Shown in pieces: positions 59,448 to 64,000 of a stretch of 64,000 bases of DNA. The translations under genes were made by a program, and so were the position numbers. Position 1 is the stretch's first letter; each line of letters opens with the position of its first letter. The notes beneath the pieces are model-generated. The model saw only the letters and a list, made by a program, of their open reading frames with translations. It was not told the origin of the DNA and made no database searches. The DNA comes from Halomonas sp. DQ26W (GTDB lineage Bacteria; Pseudomonadota; Gammaproteobacteria; Pseudomonadales; Halomonadaceae), in the NCBI RefSeq assembly GCF_003339685.1, contig NZ_QPKI01000004.1, positions 36,265-100,264 of the forward strand. The letters are read 5' to 3'.

Positions 59448-61388
59448 ATGCTGCAGTTTCTCGAGGTCGAGGAGTTCGTCGGTCGCCACTGGCATCGCTG
59501 GGCGTCCAGTGCCGCCAGCTATCAGCGCTACCCCGATGCGGCCGTGAACCTGGAAGACCTGCGCCATGTGCTGGGCGTGTTCTTTCGTGCCAGCGGTGGC
59601 GAGGCCGGGGTCGAGGTCGCCGCCATCGTTGCGCGCAGCTCCCAGCATCGCCTGTCGCTGCGCCAACGCCTGGGCTTTGACGACGAGGCCATCGATCAGG
59701 CGCGCCGCGACGAAGAGAACCTGCTGTTGCCCCCCACGCTGGATGTCTTCCCCGATCCGGCGCTCAACCGGGATCTCTATTTCTGGCTGGTTGCCTTCCT
59801 CGCCGTGGCCCGGCGCCCGGTTGTCCAGCGCGACCCGCTGCGCGATGACCTCTCCCGGCTGAGAGAGGCGGTGCGTGCCCGCGACGCGGCGCTGGTTCGT
59901 TTCCCGGGCCTGGCTGAACGCTATCGTCGGCTCTGTATGGCGCTATTGATCGTGCGGCCAGAGCGCAAACGACTGCCGCCCATAGAGATGGCGTTGGAGG
60001 CTACACTTCGCGTGCTATTGGGCGAAGAGCTCGAGCTCGAAGGCTGGGCGAATGCCATGCACCGGGCGGTGTGTGATCCGGACCTCTCGCTGAAAGACTT
60101 CCAAGCGCCGCGCGGCTATCGTCCCCCGCTGCCGATCCCGCTGTGGGGCCAGGTGGTGGAGCTGGGCACCGGCTCGGGCCGCGAGGAGAGCGCCGACGAC
60201 CCCCACGAGGGCGAGACCAACAGCCCCCAGTCGGTAGACGGTGGCAAGCGCAAGGCCGAGCGCAAGACCCAGGACCAGACCGAGCGCGACGATCCGCTGG
60301 TCGCCAACCGCTTCGAGAAAATGCTCTCCTGGACCGAGATGGTCAACCTCAATCGCCTGGTCGAGGACAACGAGGACGAAGAAGCCAAGCGCGCCGCCGA
60401 ACAGATGGAGGAGATCATCCTGAGCCCGCACAAGCAGCGGGCGGCGACGCGCATCAAGGTCGACCTCGACCTGCCGCCGGACGAGGTGCTGGGCGAGCGG
60501 CTGCGTGGCAAGCACGCCTACGACGAGTGGAACTACCGCAAGCAGATCTACCTTCCCGACCACTGCCTGGTGCATACCGAGCTTGCGAGCGAGGAGGGCG
60601 AGCAGTGGGAGCCCGATGCCGCCACCCACCGGCGCATCCGTCGGGTACGTCGCGAGTTCGAGGCACTGCGCCCGCGGCGCGAGATGCTGCGCGGCCAGCT
60701 CGACGGCAGTGAACTCGACATGGATGCGGTGATCCGCTCGCGCTGCGACCTGGCCGCCACCGGCGAGTCCAGCGACCGCCTCTACCAGGCGACCCGGCAG
60801 CAGGCCCGCGACCTGGCGGTCTCGATCCTGGTCGACGTCTCGCTCTCCACCGACGCCTGGCTGGAGGACCGCCGGGTGCTCGACGTGGAGAAGGAGGCAC
60901 TGCTGGTGCTGGGCCACGGCCTGGCCGGCTGCGGCGATGACTATGCCATCCACTGCTTCACCTCGCATCGGCGCCAGAAGGTCTGGGTCAATACCCTCAA
61001 GACCTTCGAGGAGAGCATGAGCGAGCGGGTGGCGCGGCGAATCTCGGCGCTCAAGCCGGGGCACTACACCCGCATGGGGCCGGCGATCCGCCATGTGACC
61101 CAGGAGCTGGCCAAGCGGCCCAACCGGCACCGGCTGCTGCTGGTGATCACCGACGGCAAGCCCAACGACACCGACTACTACGAGGGTCGCTACGGCATCG
61201 AGGACACCCGCAAGGCGGTGCTCGAGGCGCGCCAGCAGGAGGTGCGGGTATTCGGGGTGACTGTCGACAGCGAGGCCCATCAGTATGTCTCGCGCCTGTT
61301 TGGCCGGGGCAGCTACGCCATTGTCAACCGACCCGAGCATCTGGCCCAGGCGTTGCCGGGTATCTATCGTCAGATCATCGGTAGCTGA
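59448..61388 (+). CDS. norD: NorD, von Willebrand A-domain protein of NO reductase maturation
   Basis: Cytoplasmic or membrane-associated partner of NorQ, 646 residues. The C-terminal third is a vWA domain with the metal-ion motif SILVDVSLSTDAW (DxSxS) and LLLVITDGKPNDTDYYEGRY. The middle (about 240-330) is highly charged (Lys/Glu/Arg). The ATG at 59448 has an AGGAG site 8 bases upstream; the longer frame uses a TTG. It ends 13 bases before a small membrane protein. Confidence 0.94.
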   Translation: MLQFLEVEEFVGRHWHRWASSAASYQRYPDAAVNLEDLRHVLGVFFRASGGEAGVEVAAIVARSSQHRLSLRQRLGFDDEAIDQARRDEENLLLPPTLDVFPDPALNRDLYFWLVAFLAVARRPVVQRDPLRDDLSRLREAVRARDAALVRFPGLAERYRRLCMALLIVRPERKRLPPIEMALEATLRVLLGEELELEGWANAMHRAVCDPDLSLKDFQAPRGYRPPLPIPLWGQVVELGTGSGREESADDPHEGETNSPQSVDGGKRKAERKTQDQTERDDPLVANRFEKMLSWTEMVNLNRLVEDNEDEEAKRAAEQMEEIILSPHKQRAATRIKVDLDLPPDEVLGERLRGKHAYDEWNYRKQIYLPDHCLVHTELASEEGEQWEPDAATHRRIRRVRREFEALRPRREMLRGQLDGSELDMDAVIRSRCDLAATGESSDRLYQATRQQARDLAVSILVDVSLSTDAWLEDRRVLDVEKEALLVLGHGLAGCGDDYAIHCFTSHRRQKVWVNTLKTFEESMSERVARRISALKPGHYTRMGPAIRHVTQELAKRPNRHRLLLVITDGKPNDTDYYEGRYGIEDTRKAVLEARQQEVRVFGVTVDSEAHQYVSRLFGRGSYAIVNRPEHLAQALPGIYRQIIGS

Positions 61389-61401
61389 GAGAGGACTTCA
61401 C

Positions 61402-61614
61402 ATGACACTGACAGTGAGCCGCCCCGTCATGGCAACGATCTTCGGGGTGATCGTGGCCTTTGCCGTGCTCACGCCACTGATCTGGCTGATCAATACTCGG
61501 GACTGGGGCATCTTCCTGATGCTGCTGGCGCCCTTCGTGATCTATGGCCTGATCCATGCCGGCCGTCGGCTGGCGGAGTGGGTCGACCCGCCGCCGCCAC
61601 CCGAAGGCGATTGA
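61402..61614 (+). CDS. Small membrane protein downstream of norD
   Basis: A 70-residue protein with two hydrophobic helices (ATIFGVIVAFAVLTPLIWLI and WGIFLMLLAPFVIYGLIHAG) and a proline-rich tail (PPPPPEGD). A GAGAGGA site lies 8 bases before the ATG. I do not recognise a family. It is placed at the end of norCBQD and likely cotranscribed. Confidence 0.7.
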   Translation: MTLTVSRPVMATIFGVIVAFAVLTPLIWLINTRDWGIFLMLLAPFVIYGLIHAGRRLAEWVDPPPPPEGD

Positions 61615-61640
61615 CGGCACTCGTTCTGGCAGCTCCAGAC

Positions 61641-61668
61641 ACAACGCCGGCCCTGGGGCCGGCGTTGT
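61641..61668. terminator. Bidirectional terminator between the nor and norEF units
   Basis: ACAACGCCGGCC-CTGG-GGCCGGCGTTGT is a perfect 12-bp stem with a 4-base loop between convergent operons. A T-rich stretch (TCGTT) follows. Confidence 0.8.
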
Positions 61669-61721
61669 TCGTTGGGTGTCGTTTTCGGTGGGCAAGCACG
61701 GTGGGCACTGGCTGCCCGGCT

Positions 61722-62033
61722 TTAGCCACCCAGCTGTGCCAGCAGGTAACCGGAAGCCACCAGCAGCAGCGTCAACAGCACCAACCCGATGAAGGCGCCC
61801 CGCCAGGCGGCGCTGGCATCGCGCAGGCCGAGATAGGTCATCAGCACCTGATGTGCCTTGAAGGCGGTGCTGAGCAGCAGCAGGCCCGCCGACCATAGTG
61901 GCAGCGCCTGTAGGCGGGCATCACCGCCGAGTTGGGCCGAGAGCATGGTGACCAGCGTCAGGCCCATCAGCATCGCCCAGGTGATCAGCAGCCGGTGGGT
62001 AGCGGGAGACAGGGGGGCGAGGCGTGTCGGCAT
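61722..62033 (-). CDS. norF: NorF-like small membrane subunit (cytochrome oxidase subunit IV-like)
   Basis: A 103-residue protein with three hydrophobic helices (LLITWAMLMGLTLVTMLSAQ; LWSAGLLLLSTAFKAHQVLM; FIGLVLLTLLLVASGYLLAQ). It resembles the prokaryotic cytochrome c oxidase subunit IV family, whose TM2 has the same FKAxxV-x-xYF/L pattern. Paired with norE it is taken as NorF, which supports NO reductase activity. It starts 2 bases after norE. Confidence 0.75.
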   Translation of the reverse strand: MPTRLAPLSPATHRLLITWAMLMGLTLVTMLSAQLGGDARLQALPLWSAGLLLLSTAFKAHQVLMTYLGLRDASAAWRGAFIGLVLLTLLLVASGYLLAQLGG

Positions 62034-62035
62034 GG

Positions 62036-62626
62036 TCACCTCAGCAGGTAGATGATGGGATAGAGCAGGATCCAGATCAGATCGACCATATGCCAGAAAG
62101 CGGCGGCGGTCTCCACGTTGTCGTGAGAGATGCGCCACGCCACCAACGCGATAAGCCCCAGGCCGAACAGCACGTGGGCGAAGTGAAAGCCGGTCAGCAG
62201 ATAGTAGAAGGTGAAGAAGGTGTTGGTTTCGGGCATGAGACCCTGGCCGAGCTTGTCGGCGTACTCCATCACCTTGACCACGCAGAACACCACGCCCAGC
62301 GCGAAGGCGGCCCCCAGCCACTGGCGGCAACGGCGCACCTTGCCATGTGTGATGGCCTGGACGGCCAGGGCGGCGAAAAGCCCGCTGGTCAGCAGTACCA
62401 GGGTATTGATGCCGCCGGCCACCGGGTCGAGCAGCTGCTGGGAAGCATCGAATACCTCCCGCTCGCCGATCCTCAACCAGGCGAAGAGTCCGAAAAAGGC
62501 GGCGAAAACCACCATCTCGCTGAGGATCAGCACCCACATCAGCGGATTGCCGGGAAGCGCCGATAGTGGCCCCCAGCCCGGGTTGGGCAGCGGCCGCTGG
62601 TGGGTAGTATCTTGCTGCTGTGCCAC
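62036..62626 (-). CDS. norE: NorE, heme-copper oxidase subunit III-like protein
   Basis: A 196-residue, five-helix membrane protein of the cytochrome oxidase subunit III family: GNPLMWVLILSEMVVFAAFF, NTLVLLTSGLFAALAVQA, FFTFYYLLTGFHFAHVLFGL and FWHMVDLIWILLYPIIYLL. NorE accompanies cNor and improves NO reduction; it is not a core subunit. Its start abuts the stop of the preceding membrane protein. Confidence 0.87.
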   Translation of the reverse strand: MAQQQDTTHQRPLPNPGWGPLSALPGNPLMWVLILSEMVVFAAFFGLFAWLRIGEREVFDASQQLLDPVAGGINTLVLLTSGLFAALAVQAITHGKVRRCRQWLGAAFALGVVFCVVKVMEYADKLGQGLMPETNTFFTFYYLLTGFHFAHVLFGLGLIALVAWRISHDNVETAAAFWHMVDLIWILLYPIIYLLR

Positions 62627-63193
62627 TCAGCCCTCCGGGGCGATGGGCGTTCGGTCGAACTCGGCGCGCACGGCCGGTGTGGTCAGCTTCCACCCCGCCC
62701 AGGCAAACAGTGCCACCAGGGTGGTCGCTGCCAGTATCAGCAGGGCGAGAGCCCCCACCAGCCCTGCCACCGGGTTGGTGGGGTTCACGGCGTCGGCGGT
62801 GGCGGCATCGGGCAGAAAGCCGAAGGTCATCGGTGTCAGGGCGGCGGCACCGAACACGCCGACGAAACCGGCCACCATCAGGCCGACAAAGGCGGGGCGA
62901 GCCCAGGCACGTCGCTGAAGCAGCGCCACGGCCAGCACCAGCGTGGCCAGGGAACCGATCATCATCAGTATGGCCAGCAGGCTGCTGCGCTCGATCAGCC
63001 AAGCGACACCGCCGGTCAGCCCGCCGCTACCGGCCTCGACGCCCAGCGAAGCCACCATGGCGTCACCGGGCATCAGCGGCAGGGTCACCAGTGCCATCAC
63101 CAGCAGTGAAAAGACGATGAAGCACCAGGCGATGCCGGATACAGCAGCGGAACGGGAGGGTGTTGAGCGAGAGTGATACGTGGCCGTGCGCAT
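62627..63193 (-). CDS. Hypothetical multi-helix membrane protein upstream of norE
   Basis: A 188-residue protein with about four helices (WCFIVFSLLVMALVTLPLMP; LLAILMMIGSLATLVLAVAL; PAFVGLMVAGFVGVFGAAAL; VAGLVGALALLILAATTLVA). No family recognised. The ATG at 63193 has GGAG 6 bases upstream and is preferred to one at 63205, which has none. It lies directly before norE with no gap and 18 bases after the next upstream gene, so it is part of the norEF unit. Confidence 0.7.
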   Translation of the reverse strand: MRTATYHSRSTPSRSAAVSGIAWCFIVFSLLVMALVTLPLMPGDAMVASLGVEAGSGGLTGGVAWLIERSSLLAILMMIGSLATLVLAVALLQRRAWARPAFVGLMVAGFVGVFGAAALTPMTFGFLPDAATADAVNPTNPVAGLVGALALLILAATTLVALFAWAGWKLTTPAVRAEFDRTPIAPEG

Positions 63194-63211
63194 CTGCAGC
63201 TCCATGACGAA

Positions 63212-63661
63212 TCAATCGGTCAATGAGACGGTGGCGCCGCCGAAAAGCAGGCTGCGCGGGGCGTCGATGGCGCGGTCGTTCAGCAGGCGATTGATGCCTA
63301 CACCGCTGCGGCCAATGGTCCAGCCCAGGCAGGCGGTGAAGAAGCCGTAGCCCAGCACCCAGGAGACCCAGGAGGGCGCGCCGATTAACCCCAGCAGGTA
63401 CCAGGCGGCCAGCACCACGGCGCCGCCCAGGGCACCCAGCCAGAAGGTACGGATCTGAAACAGCAGGTGACTTTCCACCCAGTCGGCGGCGCTACGCCGC
63501 CGCAGGTGCGCGATCAACACGCCGATAGGGGCGGTGACCACGGCCATGATGCTGCCCAGGTAGAGTACGTAGACCACCGCGGCAAGCACCTTGCCACGGC
63601 GATTCAGGACGTCCTGCGGCGGGCAGGAAGTATCGGTCTGTGAATACGCGGTGGAAGACAT
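63212..63661 (-). CDS. DUF4870-like membrane protein
   Basis: A 149-residue protein with three or four helices: VLAAVVYVLYLGSIMAVVTA, VLIAHLRRRSAADWVESHLL, FWLGALGGAVVLAAWYLLGL and VSWVLGYGFFTACLGWTIGR. The charged loop between helices 1 and 2 with a following His resembles DUF4870/TM2-like proteins. Function unknown. The ATG at 63661 has a GGGAGG site. First gene of the minus-strand norEF unit. Confidence 0.7.
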   Translation of the reverse strand: MSSTAYSQTDTSCPPQDVLNRRGKVLAAVVYVLYLGSIMAVVTAPIGVLIAHLRRRSAADWVESHLLFQIRTFWLGALGGAVVLAAWYLLGLIGAPSWVSWVLGYGFFTACLGWTIGRSGVGINRLLNDRAIDAPRSLLFGGATVSLTD

Positions 63662-63737
63662 CGGCCACCTCCCAGTGAAGTCATGCGTTGAACAAGTATC
63701 CAGGATACCACTATGCCTTCTGATGGCAGTTTCGTCC

Positions 63738-63751
63738 TTGTCGTGGATCAA
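63738..63751 (-). promoter_or_regulatory. FNR/DNR-type box upstream of the norEF unit
   Basis: TTGTC-GTGG-ATCAA on the plus strand matches 8 of 10 consensus positions, 76 bases before the first ATG of the unit. Confidence 0.55.
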
Positions 63752-63784
63752 ACTCCTTCCCGCCTTGCGACTGCATCGAGCCAG

Positions 63785-64000
63785 TCAATCTGATTCTGCA
63801 GCCGACTTGCGGATGACCGTGGCCTGGTGGTGCTCATCGCGGGTGAAAACCGGCAACCGCCGCTCGGTCCACCACATCCAGACGATCGAGACCAGGGTTA
63901 CGCCGAAGCATAGCATCCACACCGAGGTGGCCACGCCGGTAACGTCAACCAGGGCGCCGAACATGATCGGCAGCAGGAAGCCGCCCACGCCGCCGGCCAG
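63785..64000 (-). CDS. MFS transporter, C-terminal part (NarK-like), continuing beyond the right edge
   Basis: The last 70 or so residues of a membrane transporter. GVGGFLLPIMFGALVDVTGV and SVWMLCFGVTLVSIVWMWWT are the last two helices, and the end RRLPVFTRDEHHQATVIRKS is cytoplasmic. The Gly-rich GG-x-GGF-x-x-P motif is common in nitrate/nitrite porters (NarK/NasA group), which fits a denitrification cluster. The start lies outside the window, so the assignment rests on two helices and context. Confidence 0.6.
   Translation of the reverse strand: MAGGVGGFLLPIMFGALVDVTGVATSVWMLCFGVTLVSIVWMWWTERRLPVFTRDEHHQATVIRKSAAESD

Noticed and set aside
61722-63002. 426-codon minus-strand frame covering norF, norE and the gene upstream
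   Set aside because: Only its last 103 codons are a real protein (norF). The rest is another frame of norE and the preceding gene.
1-64000. CRISPR arrays, tRNA, rRNA and prophage
   Set aside because: I saw no regularly spaced repeats, no tRNA cloverleaf, no rRNA sequence and no phage structural genes in the window.

Overview
The window looks like chromosome from a denitrifying, GC-rich gammaproteobacterium, probably Halomonadaceae. That placement is inferred from the nos/nir/nor gene sets, a split NrdJab class II ribonucleotide reductase, the UbiTUV proteins and the style of dispersed intergenic repeats; no rRNA or tRNA gene is present to confirm it.

Layout. (1) About 0.3-8.5 kb, minus strand: nosR-nosZ-nosD-nosF-nosY-nosL for nitrous oxide reduction, preceded at the left edge by a cytochrome c gene fragment. 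(2) 8.7-12.9 kb: a small cytochrome c, the NO sensor nsrR, a YbaN-type membrane protein, an NnrS protein and hemN, followed by the remnant of a RIC/YtfE iron-sulfur repair gene. (3) 13.0-16.9 kb: ubiT (oxygen-independent ubiquinone synthesis) with nrdJa-nrdJb, behind a pair of NrdR-like boxes and an FNR-type box. (4) 17.0-40.5 kb: an exopolysaccharide island. It begins with a Wzb-like phosphatase, a perfect ops (RfaH) element and Wza/Wzc/ABC-flippase/Wzy-like/WbpM-like genes. It continues with an unusual three-domain kinase-like protein, several glycosyltransferases, a phosphoribosyltransferase-like protein, a D-2-hydroxyacid dehydrogenase, an initiating sugar transferase, an HpcH/HpaI aldolase and an AT3-SGNH acyltransferase. 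Parts are clearly AT-rich and contain relics (a decayed GT4, a frameshifted small gene, an IS3-family transposase tail at the right border). (5) 40.7-45.9 kb, minus strand: class III ribonucleotide reductase (nrdD, a separate 58-codon glycyl-radical-domain ORF, nrdG) and ubiV-ubiU. (6) 46.1-53.6 kb: heme d1 synthesis, nirF-nirC divergent from nirD-L-G-H-J-E-N. nirS itself is not in the window. (7) 54.0-61.6 kb: a second nnrS, a SirB2-family gene, a CMD-like gene and norC-norB-norQ-norD plus a small membrane protein. (8) 61.7-64 kb, minus strand: norF, norE, two membrane proteins and the C-terminal end of an MFS (NarK-like) transporter.

How it fits together. Regions 1-3 and 5-8 form one anaerobic programme: electron acceptors (N2O, NO, nitrite cofactor), NO sensing, oxygen-independent heme and ubiquinone synthesis, and two oxygen-independent routes to dNTPs. 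FNR/DNR-type boxes recur in front of nosR, nsrR, hemN, ubiT, ubiU, nirC/nirD, nnrS, norC and the norEF unit. An NsrR box precedes norC, and paired NrdR-like boxes precede both ubiT-nrdJ and nrdD. The polysaccharide island sits between the two RNR/Ubi halves of this programme. Three families of short dispersed repeats lie mostly in intergenic gaps. The most unusual items are the detached glycyl radical domain of NrdD, the three-domain protein at 26973-28841 (nucleotidyltransferase-like, NDP-kinase-like, kinase-like), and a MITE-like element that supplies a stop codon.
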